Shown: one piece after another, positions 22,894 through 29,061 of the stretch
How positions within the stretch are numbered: position 1 is the stretch's first letter
Layout of the letters: each line of letters begins with the position of its first letter
Assembly: GCA_035279525.1 (NCBI GenBank)
Contig: DATEHQ010000151.1
Span: 1 to 29,061 of the forward strand
Direction: 5' to 3'
Source of the DNA: DATEHQ01 sp035279525
GTDB taxonomy: Bacteria; Chloroflexota; Dormibacteria; Dormibacterales; Dormibacteraceae
DNA length: 29,061 bases
The notes under the pieces: generated by a model
Databases searched by the model: none
The model's input: the letters and a program-made list of their open reading frames with translations, nothing else
Told to the model about the DNA's origin: nothing
Made by a program: the position numbers and the translations under genes

Positions 22894-24572
22894 CAGCGGT
22901 TACTGGCATAGGTCAAGTGGCACACAGGAGAACGGGGTCTGATGGCCCCGGTGACACCGGCAAAGCCTTGACGGTTCGGGCTCCGGGTGCGCCGACGTCC
23001 GGTAGGCGCGCGGACCGACATGAGCTGGTCGACCTCGCCTTCGATGCGATGTTCGTCCGGAGCTTTCGCGACCGGCTCATCACGTACTGGAACGAGGGCG
23101 CGCAGCGGCTGTACGGGTTCAGCCGCGACGAGGCAATCGGCCGGCGACCGGCCGCTCTCCTCTCGTCCCAGTACCCGATTCCACTCGAGCAGATCGAGCG
23201 CGAGCTCGAAAGGAGCGGCCGCTGGGAGGGCGAGATCGTGCAGCGCGGCAAGGATGGCAGGTGGCTCACTGTCCTGGCCCGATGGGGCCTCCAGACCGAT
23301 GCGTCCGGGCAGCCTCAGTCGATCCTGGAGATCAACTCAGACGTCAGCCGCGAGAGGCGCACATCCGACGAGCTGTCGCGAAGCGAGGAGCGGTTCGCCC
23401 TGCTCGTGGCGGCGGTCGTCGATTACGCGATCTTCATGCTCGACCCCGACGGCCGCGTCATGAGCTGGAACGAAGGGGCGCAGCGCATCAAGGGTTATGA
23501 GGCGGACGAGATCGTCGGGCGCCACTTCTCGGTCTTCTATCCACCTGAGGACCAGGCGGCTGGGAAGCCCAGGTGGATCCTCGAGCAGGCGACTCTCCAT
23601 GGCAGCCATGAGGACGAGGGTTGGCGAGTCCGCAAGGATGGCTCCGCGTTCTGGGCCAGCGTCGTGGTGACCGCGCTCAGAGATAGCGATGGCGTCGTGA
23701 ATGGGTTTGCGAAAGTAACCCGCGACATCACCGACCGTCGCAACGCGCAGCTGTTGCGCGACGCCGAGGTCGAACGCGAGGCCGTAAGGCTTCGCGCTCA
23801 CGCGGATCGCATGGCCGAGCTAGAGGGCATGAAGACAGAGTTCCTGAACCTGGCGTCACACGAGCTGCGCGGTCCCCTTGCGGTGGTCCGGGGCTACAAC
23901 TGGATGCTCCGCGACGGCGTGCTTCAGGCCGAAGAGCTGCCTTCGGTGGCCAGGATCGTGGAGGCCAAGCTCGCGCAGATCCATCTCCTGGTCGAGCAGA
24001 TGCTCGAGGCGGCTCGGCTCGAGGCCGACAGGGTGATCCTGAACCGCACTGTATTCGACCTCGCCGAGGTCGCTTCCAGGCAGGCTGTCGCGTTCGAAGC
24101 CCTGTCCGACCAGCACTCGATCGAGGTGGACAAACCCAACAGGGCTGTGCTCGTCTCAGCCGACGTCGACAGGATCACGACTGTGGTGGCGAACCTCATC
24201 GACAACGCGCTCAAATACTCGTCAGAGAGGGGCGGGGTCCAGGTCACGGTCGGCGAGAAGGGCGGCCACGCTTTCGTGTCCGTCCGCGACTTCGGAGTGG
24301 GCATTGCCCCCGAGCACATCCCACTGCTTTTTCAGCGCTTCAGCCGCCTGCCGACTCAGCAGAACGTGACCGTGCCTGGCACGGGCCTCGGACTGTTCCT
24401 CTGCCGGGAGATCGCCAAGCGGCACGATGGGGCGATCGACGTCGAGAGCTCGCCGGGTGGAGGCAGCACGTTCACTCTGCGCCTGCCCGTGGCGCCGCGA
24501 CAGCCCGCCGGCGGCACACGGCCGAGACGATCCAAGCAACCGTCCAGCAGCCCGGGTCCGACCGCCGTTTAG
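22875..24572 (+). CDS. Cytosolic histidine kinase with two PAS domains
   Basis: This 565-residue sensor kinase lacks membrane helices, so it senses an internal cue. PAS1 covers about residues 50-160 (YWNEGAQRLYGFSRDEAIGR), PAS2 about 170-290 (SWNEGAQRIKGYEADEIVGR), the HisKA helix carries the phospho-acceptor H329 in NLASHELRGPLAVV, and the ATPase domain shows ANLIDNALKYSS (N box), DFGVGI (G1) and GTGLGLFL (G2). PAS ligand is unknown; flavin or heme binding cannot be read. The GTG at 22875 overlaps the receiver gene. GTG 22917 is a shorter alternative, as the first 45 residues look poorly conserved. The low-complexity tail is rich in Pro/Ser/Arg. It ends with stops overlapping those of a convergent CPBP protease gene. 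Confidence 0.94.
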   Translation: MGGSVVAAVTGIGQVAHRRTGSDGPGDTGKALTVRAPGAPTSGRRADRHELVDLAFDAMFVRSFRDRLITYWNEGAQRLYGFSRDEAIGRRPAALLSSQYPIPLEQIERELERSGRWEGEIVQRGKDGRWLTVLARWGLQTDASGQPQSILEINSDVSRERRTSDELSRSEERFALLVAAVVDYAIFMLDPDGRVMSWNEGAQRIKGYEADEIVGRHFSVFYPPEDQAAGKPRWILEQATLHGSHEDEGWRVRKDGSAFWASVVVTALRDSDGVVNGFAKVTRDITDRRNAQLLRDAEVEREAVRLRAHADRMAELEGMKTEFLNLASHELRGPLAVVRGYNWMLRDGVLQAEELPSVARIVEAKLAQIHLLVEQMLEAARLEADRVILNRTVFDLAEVASRQAVAFEALSDQHSIEVDKPNRAVLVSADVDRITTVVANLIDNALKYSSERGGVQVTVGEKGGHAFVSVRDFGVGIAPEHIPLLFQRFSRLPTQQNVTVPGTGLGLFLCREIAKRHDGAIDVESSPGGGSTFTLRLPVAPRQPAGGTRPRRSKQPSSSPGPTAV

Positions 24573-25492
24573 CCCTGCGCGTACGTCAGATAGACCAGGA
24601 ATATCGGTATGTCGGTGCCGGCGTGAAAGATCGCGGGCGCCAGGACGCTCCCCGTGCGCTGCATCAACCAACCCAGGATCAAGCCGTTGATCAAGGTGTA
24701 ACCGAGGAACAGCAGGATGCTCGCGCTGTACTGAACCTGAACGTGGAACGACGTGAAGATCACGGCGGCCAGCGCGTTCGATGCAAGCGGGCCCAGGAAC
24801 ATCCCGTACTTGTTGAGGAAGAGAGCCCTGAACCACATCTCCTCACGCAAGCCATTGAGAAGGACCAGCAGGACCAGCGCAGGCGTGAGCGAGAGAAACC
24901 GTGAGAAAGTGACATTCCCGTGGGTCGGGAAAAACGACTCGGTTCGGCCACGGGCAGCCAGGAAATAGACGACCGCGAAACATCCGAGCGCCAGGACAAG
25001 GCCCCACCAGCCTTTCGTCCTGGAAATGAATATCGAGCGCAGGTCGCGACCGGAGAGCCTGGTCAAGAGCACGATCGGAACGACTAGAAGGAGCGTGCCG
25101 ACGACCTGAGCGAGAACCATCCCGGTGACAGTCGATGCGAGCGGGTTGTCACTGCTCGTTTGCTGGTGGAGCACGTCCTTGACGAATGCGTGCTGCAACG
25201 GGCTGATGGCTCCGTCTCCAAGGAAGCCGGCCAGGCTGAAGACGAAAAACGCGTAGGGAATCTCCCAATAGCGCTTGAGGCTCGCGCTCCTCCTGGCCAC
25301 CAGCGCGAGCGCGAGAAGGACCGCCGACAGGACCAGGACGAAAGCGTCCTCGACAACACCGGGCGGAAGTACAGAGACGCTCACCCTGTACGCAAGGGCA
25401 GCCACCAGGCTGAACAAGATCAGGACGCTGCGCGGCATCCATCCCGCGGGCACCGCTTCCGATCCGACTCCTCTGGACCCCGTCATTTCCAT
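24569..25492 (-). CDS. CPBP (CAAX/Abi-type) intramembrane metalloprotease
   Basis: This 307-residue polytopic membrane protein has about eight helices. The catalytic CPBP motifs are EEMWFR (E217, E218, R222), FTSFH (H250) and HAGTD (H290, D294), all intact. Bacterial members cleave membrane proteins or process peptides, and some give immunity to bacteriocins. Start ATG 25492 follows GGAGGG with 5 bases spacing; ATG 25486 is a close alternative. It diverges from a TetR repressor with a perfect palindrome between them, so TetR control is likely. Its stop codon overlaps that of the convergent histidine kinase (TTAG). Confidence 0.9.
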   Translation of the reverse strand: MEMTGSRGVGSEAVPAGWMPRSVLILFSLVAALAYRVSVSVLPPGVVEDAFVLVLSAVLLALALVARRSASLKRYWEIPYAFFVFSLAGFLGDGAISPLQHAFVKDVLHQQTSSDNPLASTVTGMVLAQVVGTLLLVVPIVLLTRLSGRDLRSIFISRTKGWWGLVLALGCFAVVYFLAARGRTESFFPTHGNVTFSRFLSLTPALVLLVLLNGLREEMWFRALFLNKYGMFLGPLASNALAAVIFTSFHVQVQYSASILLFLGYTLINGLILGWLMQRTGSVLAPAIFHAGTDIPIFLVYLTYAQG

Positions 25493-25517
25493 TTCGGCCC
25501 TCCCACTCACCCCCCTG

Positions 25518-25534
25518 ACCGTATTAGATACGGT
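25518..25534. promoter_or_regulatory. TetR operator palindrome
   Basis: ACCGTAT-TAG-ATACGGT is a perfect inverted repeat of 7-base arms and 3-base spacer, centred in the 60-base gap between the CPBP protease and tetR. A weaker repeat GGTA-GGTGA-TACC (25532-25544) overlaps its right side and the proposed tetR -10. Repression of both genes by the neighbouring TetR protein is inferred. Confidence 0.8.
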
Positions 25535-25540
25535 AGGTGA

Positions 25541-25546
25541 TACCTT
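25541..25546 (+). promoter_or_regulatory. Candidate -10 (TACCTT) of tetR
   Basis: TACCTT fits TANNNT and ends 6 bases before the GTG start at 25553, which would give a leaderless mRNA. It adjoins the palindrome, consistent with autorepression. Confidence 0.45.
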
Positions 25547-25552
25547 ACTCGT

Positions 25553-26236
25553 GTGCACCACGCTGTCAAGTCCACCTCCAAGCGACGGCCTCGTGGCTCC
25601 CTGACGCGCGAGCAGGTTGTCGACGCCGCGCTGGCCCTGGCGGATCAGCGGGGCCTGGAGGCTCTGACCATCGCCAACCTCGCCGCCCAGATCCCATGCG
25701 GCGTCATGACGATCTACGGTTACGTCGACAGCAAGGAGGAGCTCCTGGATGCAATTGCGCAGAGGGGGATTCGCGATCTGCGGCTGCGGCCGCCGCTGCC
25801 GGCCAACGCCGAAGGCATCCTCCTCGCCTGGGGACGGGCCCTGCGCGAAACCCTCCACCGACACCCGGCGCTACCCTTCCTCTTTCTCGTGCGAGCGGTC
25901 GTTGGCCCAGGCATCGTGCGCGGCGTGGAAATGCTGCTGACCCGCCTCACCGGAGTCGGCATGGCATCCGACGACGCCGTGCACGCAATCTACGCGGTAC
26001 TGACCTACGCCACCGGTTTCGCCGCCTGGGAGATGCCGCGGACAGTGCTTCAGAGACCGGAGCGATACGCGGCGACGTGGCGGCGCGAGTTTTCGGCGCT
26101 GCCGCCTGGAGACTTTCCCCTTGTCTCGGGCGCTCTCGACCAACTCTCAACGGTCGCCGGCCCTGAGCAGTTCGAGATCGGCCTCGCTGCCCTCGCTTCC
26201 GGGCTTTCCGGCCGAAGGTCCTCTCGAGGCCGCTGA
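25553..26236 (+). CDS. TetR/AcrR-family transcriptional repressor
   Basis: This 227-residue regulator has an N-terminal helix-turn-helix (TREQVVDAALALADQRG, then TIANLAAQIPCGVMTIYGYV and DSKEELLDAIA) at about residues 17-65, followed by an all-helical ligand-binding and dimerisation domain about 80-215 of the TetR C-terminal type. The basic N-terminus KSTSKRRPRG may contact DNA. The start is GTG 25553, the first usable codon after the operator, with no Shine-Dalgarno. It diverges from the CPBP protease gene and converges with a PAS protein gene 36 bases downstream. Its inducer is unknown; effectors of this subgroup are usually small hydrophobic molecules. Confidence 0.92.
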   Translation: MHHAVKSTSKRRPRGSLTREQVVDAALALADQRGLEALTIANLAAQIPCGVMTIYGYVDSKEELLDAIAQRGIRDLRLRPPLPANAEGILLAWGRALRETLHRHPALPFLFLVRAVVGPGIVRGVEMLLTRLTGVGMASDDAVHAIYAVLTYATGFAAWEMPRTVLQRPERYAATWRREFSALPPGDFPLVSGALDQLSTVAGPEQFEIGLAALASGLSGRRSSRGR

Positions 26237-26272
26237 AGACCGGACCGGGGGCGCTGGCGGGCCGTGTCGGGG

Positions 26273-26731
26273 CTACATCAGGTCTAGATCGGGATCTTCG
26301 GCGATGTTCTCCGCCATGACCAGGCGGGCGTCCACGTCGCCCAGCTTGACCGAGTGCGAGGTGATCAGGACCTGGATCACAGTGCCATCGCGCAAAAGAT
26401 GGCGCCAGGGTCCGGTGCGGTCCGAATACGGAAGCTGCCGGGTCAGCTCGAGGAACTTCGGGAGGTCTTCTTTGGGTCGGATGTCCCTGATCGTCAGCCC
26501 GAGGAACTCGTCGCGGGTGTAGCCGTACTGCTCCAGCGCCGCCTCATTGACGTCGAGGATTCGGAAGGTACGGACGTCGTAAACCCACATCGGCCGGGGA
26601 TTGAGAGTGAACAGCGTCCGAAACTCGCCTTCCTCGACCGGTCCCAGCTTCTTGTCCCAGACACGAGTTGCCAGCTGCTGCTTGATGGTCTGCATCACCC
26701 GTCTGCGGTCGTCGCGCGATGGTGGCGGCAT
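26273..26731 (-). CDS. Single PAS-domain protein
   Basis: This 152-residue cytosolic protein is essentially one PAS domain with a short N-terminal helix. PAS features are FRTLFTLNPRPMWVYDVRTF, ILDVNEAALEQYGYTRDEFL and GLTIRDIRPKEDL, and the C-terminal strand LITSHSVKLGDVDARLV. No kinase, cyclase or output domain follows, so it may sense a ligand and signal by contact with a partner such as the divergent histidine kinase. The start is ATG 26731, preceded by GGGG; ATG 26695 (MQTIKQQL) is an alternative. It shares a 111-base intergenic region with the divergent histidine kinase gene. Confidence 0.88.
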   Translation of the reverse strand: MPPPSRDDRRRVMQTIKQQLATRVWDKKLGPVEEGEFRTLFTLNPRPMWVYDVRTFRILDVNEAALEQYGYTRDEFLGLTIRDIRPKEDLPKFLELTRQLPYSDRTGPWRHLLRDGTVIQVLITSHSVKLGDVDARLVMAENIAEDPDLDLM

Positions 26732-26842
26732 TCGGACCCCGCCGAAGCTTACCTTCCGGCGCCGCGGGCCGGATCCGCGTCACCAGACGGGGGCTCACAC
26801 CCCCCAGCTTGGAGATATCATCCCAAGGCGCGCCCAGTGCTT

Positions 26843-28033
26843 ATGCTGCCCACCGACGAGACGGACGAGATTGGGGCCCAGCGCGCGGCGCTCGGTCTGG
26901 CCATCGGCTTGCGGGCGGAAGAGGTCTACGAGCGCACCATCACGCTCCTCTACCGAAAGGGCCAGGCCACGCATCCGAGTGAGGAGTATCTGGACTACCG
27001 CTGGGGCCGGAGCGTGGTGGGAACGCTGCTCATTGCGCGGTGGTTGGTCTGCGGGATCGCCGCGGACAAGGATGAGCTCGACTGGATCACGCGGAGCGGT
27101 GGCGCCGCCGCGCGTGAAGGTGTTCCGCTGGTGGAGACGACGCGAGGGCACCAGTACTGGCGCGACATCCTGCTCGACGTGACACGCGAGGAGGCCGCGC
27201 GACTCAAAACGCCGGAGGCCGTCGTCGCGGAGGTGCTTGCGACGATCAACGCCAACGCCGACGCAAGCCTGGTCCGCCTCGCCAACGCTTATGACATTCA
27301 GCTGCGCGAAACAAACGTGCAGCTCGTGCGAGCGAGCCAGTTCAAGTCGGAGTTCCTCGCGAAGATGAGCCACCAGCTACGCACGCCGCTCACCGCGATC
27401 ATCGGGTTCTGTGAAGTGCTGACGGGTGGGATGGACGGCGAGCTGACCAAGGACCAGGGCGAGGACGTGGAACAGATCCACAAGAGTGGGCTCGTGCTGC
27501 TCGAGCTTGTGAACGACATCCTCGACCTGTCCAAGATCGAGGCCGGCAAGGTCGCGATCGCCCGCAGCGAGGTCGACCTTGCCAATGTGGTGGACCAGGT
27601 GATCGACACGCTCTGCCAGATGGCCGAGACGAAGACCGTGACGCTGAGTCAGGAGCTGTCGAAGGCGACGCCGACCGTGCTGGGCGACGCCACGCGCATC
27701 CGGGAGGTCCTGACCAATCTCGTCTCCAACGCGATCAAGTTCACGCCGGCCGGATCCGTGACGATCCGCAGCGAGGCGGTGGATTCGATGGCGGAGATTT
27801 CGGTGATCGACACCGGGATAGGAATCGCCAAAGACGTTCACGAGCGAATCTTCGAGGAGTTCCGGCAGGCGAGCGACCACGTCTCGGACACCTACGGCGG
27901 CACGGGGTTGGGTCTCTCGATCGCGCGCAAGCTCGTGGAGCTCCAGGGCGGCCGCATGGGAGTGGAGTCCGAGCCCGGCAAGGGCTCCAGGTTCTGGTTC
28001 ACCCTCCCCATGCCCCCTCGAATCGCGGCCTGA
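26843..28033 (+). CDS. Cytosolic histidine kinase with helical N-terminal domain
   Basis: This 396-residue sensor kinase has no membrane helices. Residues 1-135 form an all-helical domain (EEVYERTITLLYRKG, YLDYRWGRSVVGTLL, WRDILLDVTREEAARL) that resembles the RsbRD-type N-terminal domain of stress-response regulators, a tentative assignment. HisKA follows with H177 in LAKMSHQLRTPLTAI. The ATPase domain has TNLVSNAIKFTP (N box), IDTGIGI (G1) and GTGLGLSI (G2). No response regulator is adjacent, so its partner is elsewhere or the receiver near 22.5 kb. The start is ATG 26843, or GTG 26837 two codons earlier. TATCAT at 26816-26821 may be its -10. It lies 14 bases upstream of the SDR gene and may be co-transcribed with it. 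Confidence 0.93.
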   Translation: MLPTDETDEIGAQRAALGLAIGLRAEEVYERTITLLYRKGQATHPSEEYLDYRWGRSVVGTLLIARWLVCGIAADKDELDWITRSGGAAAREGVPLVETTRGHQYWRDILLDVTREEAARLKTPEAVVAEVLATINANADASLVRLANAYDIQLRETNVQLVRASQFKSEFLAKMSHQLRTPLTAIIGFCEVLTGGMDGELTKDQGEDVEQIHKSGLVLLELVNDILDLSKIEAGKVAIARSEVDLANVVDQVIDTLCQMAETKTVTLSQELSKATPTVLGDATRIREVLTNLVSNAIKFTPAGSVTIRSEAVDSMAEISVIDTGIGIAKDVHERIFEEFRQASDHVSDTYGGTGLGLSIARKLVELQGGRMGVESEPGKGSRFWFTLPMPPRIAA

Positions 28034-28047
28034 GCGAAGATCAGCTC

Positions 28048-28815
28048 ATGGCCGGCCGGCGTCTGGAGGGCCGCGTCGCCCTCGTGACAGGATCTTCGCG
28101 CGGCATCGGAGCCGCGATTGCCCGCCTGTTCGCGTCCGAAGGCGCCACCGTCGCCGTCCACGGCCGCGATCGCGGGGCGGTCGAGGACGTCCGCGCCTCG
28201 ATCGAAGCCGGCGGAGGCCGAGCCATCGGCGTCATCGCCGACGTGACGGACTTCGATCAGATCGAGGCGATGCGCGTCGAGATCGAAGAGCGCGCCGGAC
28301 CTGTCGATCTGCTGGTGGCGAATGCCGGCGGCAACTTCACTGCGCCGGGCCCGGTCGAGGAGATCCCGGTCGAGGCGTGGCGGAAAACTGTGGATGCCAA
28401 CCTCACCGCGACGTTCCTCACGTTGAAGAGCTTCCTGCCAGGAATGAAACAGCGTGGTCGAGGCGACATCGTCACCATCTCTTCGAGCGCGGGTCGCCGG
28501 CCGCATTCGCGATCGCCGGTGCCCTACGCGGCGGCCAAGTCGGGAGTCCAGCTCCTGACTCAAGACGTGGCCCTTCAGGTGGGTCCGTTCGGGATCCGGG
28601 CCAACTGCATCGCCCCCGAGACCATCCTGACCGAGGACAACCGGTCGCGCATCCCCGCTGAGGTGCAGGCCCGGCTTGCAGAGGCTCACGCCCTCCGCCG
28701 GCTGGGTACGCCGGAGGACGTGGCGCGGAGCGCCCTCTTCCTGGCCTGCGGCGAGGAGAGTGCGTGGATCACAGGAATCGTGGTGGACCTGCACGGCGGC
28801 ACCCAGATCCAGTAG
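28048..28815 (+). CDS. Short-chain dehydrogenase/reductase (FabG-like SDR)
   Basis: This 255-residue classical SDR is an NAD(P)-dependent oxidoreductase of the 3-oxoacyl-ACP reductase-like group. Its nucleotide-binding motif is TGSSRGIG at residues 14-21, the NAG motif is ANAGG (91-95), and the catalytic Ser146/147, Tyr160 and Lys164 are in the expected order (TISSSAG, then YAAAKSG). The C-terminal DLHGGTQIQ ends the protein. The residue after the first strand (HGRDRG) suggests NADPH preference, since an arginine follows. Substrate is unknown. It begins 14 bases after the histidine kinase and is immediately followed (tag-atg) by the DUF1905 gene, so the three may form one operon. Confidence 0.93.
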   Translation: MAGRRLEGRVALVTGSSRGIGAAIARLFASEGATVAVHGRDRGAVEDVRASIEAGGGRAIGVIADVTDFDQIEAMRVEIEERAGPVDLLVANAGGNFTAPGPVEEIPVEAWRKTVDANLTATFLTLKSFLPGMKQRGRGDIVTISSSAGRRPHSRSPVPYAAAKSGVQLLTQDVALQVGPFGIRANCIAPETILTEDNRSRIPAEVQARLAEAHALRRLGTPEDVARSALFLACGEESAWITGIVVDLHGGTQIQ

Positions 28816-29061
28816 ATGGCTCCGCGCAACGGGATGCCCAGGATTCGATTCGAAGCCACGGCCGACGCGATCGACCGATGGACCATCGTGCGGTTGCCCG
28901 AAAGGGCGAGCGCGAAGCTGCCGTCCCGCGGGCAGGTGGCCGTGCGGGGAACCATCAACGGCCATGAATTCGAGACGGTGTTGGAGCCGGACGGCGCCGG
29001 CGGCCACTGGCTGAGGATCGATGCCAGGCTGCGGCGAGCCGCTGCCTTGCGCGTGGGCGAC
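28816..29061 (+). CDS. DUF1905 domain protein (partial at right edge)
   Basis: The ATG directly follows the SDR stop codon. The 82 visible residues begin MAPRNGMPRIRFEATADAI and continue with DUF1905 features: WTIVRLPERASAKLPSRG, VAVRGTINGHEFETVLEPDG, and HWLRIDARLRRAAALRVGD. It runs off the right edge, so its full length and any YdeI-like second domain are unknown. It is read with the SDR as one transcription unit. DUF1905 proteins are small beta-barrel-like proteins of unknown biochemical role. The YdeI protein at 19.0-19.5 kb shares this domain but is a separate, divergent gene. Confidence 0.85.
   Translation, partial: MAPRNGMPRIRFEATADAIDRWTIVRLPERASAKLPSRGQVAVRGTINGHEFETVLEPDGAGGHWLRIDARLRRAAALRVGD

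Noticed and set aside
24569..24572. Stop codons of the convergent kinase and CPBP genes overlap in TTAG
   Set aside because: Real, but a common compact arrangement with no evidence of function.

Overview
The window is a chromosomal stretch of a very GC-rich bacterium. It is densely coded on both strands, with frequent 4-base GTGA/ATGA start-stop overlaps. Several genes have a -10-like hexamer only 6-8 bases before the start codon and no ribosome binding site, which suggests leaderless transcription. An F420-type luciferase-like oxidoreductase, a Corynebacterium-family glycogen synthase, an FtsEX pair and a Mo-hydroxylase related to form II CO dehydrogenase fit an aerobic soil actinobacterium or a Chloroflexota/Dormibacterota-type lineage. 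The sequence alone does not settle which. I see no rRNA, tRNA, CRISPR array, insertion sequence or phage gene, and no gap between genes longer than about 210 bases.

Region 1 (1-6129, minus strand) is a probable six-gene catabolic operon. In transcription order it holds an LLM-class oxidoreductase, a cyclic-nucleotide-domain thioredoxin-reductase-like flavoprotein, a cyclase-family metal hydrolase, and the FAD, 2Fe-2S and molybdopterin subunits of a xanthine/CO-dehydrogenase-family enzyme. The last subunit runs off the left edge. Region 2 (6240-11685) holds a secreted alpha/beta hydrolase with a good terminator, a double HNH/zinc-finger protein, a ZU5-like lipoprotein coupled to a glycogen synthase, and a divergent gluconokinase.

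Region 3 (11696-17173) is about the cell envelope. ftsE-ftsX and a coiled-coil M23 peptidase form a tightly overlapping operon that should couple ABC-transporter signalling to peptidoglycan cleavage. An MFS exporter lies upstream, followed by a second M23 peptidase with two LysM domains whose catalytic domain resembles the first. Region 4 (17178-20740) holds a short archaeal-type thymidylate-synthase-like protein with an atypical phosphate-site residue, a stand-alone TOPRIM protein overlapping a frameshifted P-loop kinase, and a YdeI/DUF1905 protein behind a CmtR-like ArsR repressor. That repressor diverges from a thioredoxin-membrane fusion protein.

Region 5 (20795-29061) is mainly signalling: a PQQ-propeller lipoprotein, a receiver protein overlapping a two-PAS histidine kinase, a CPBP membrane protease diverging from a TetR repressor around a perfect palindrome, a single-PAS protein diverging from a second histidine kinase, a short-chain dehydrogenase, and a truncated DUF1905 protein at the right edge.

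The best candidates for something less described are the TOPRIM/P-loop pair, the thymidylate-synthase-like protein, the CmtR-like regulator with its thioredoxin-membrane fusion target, and the Mo-hydroxylase/cyclase/LLM cluster. No obvious defence or mobile system was found.
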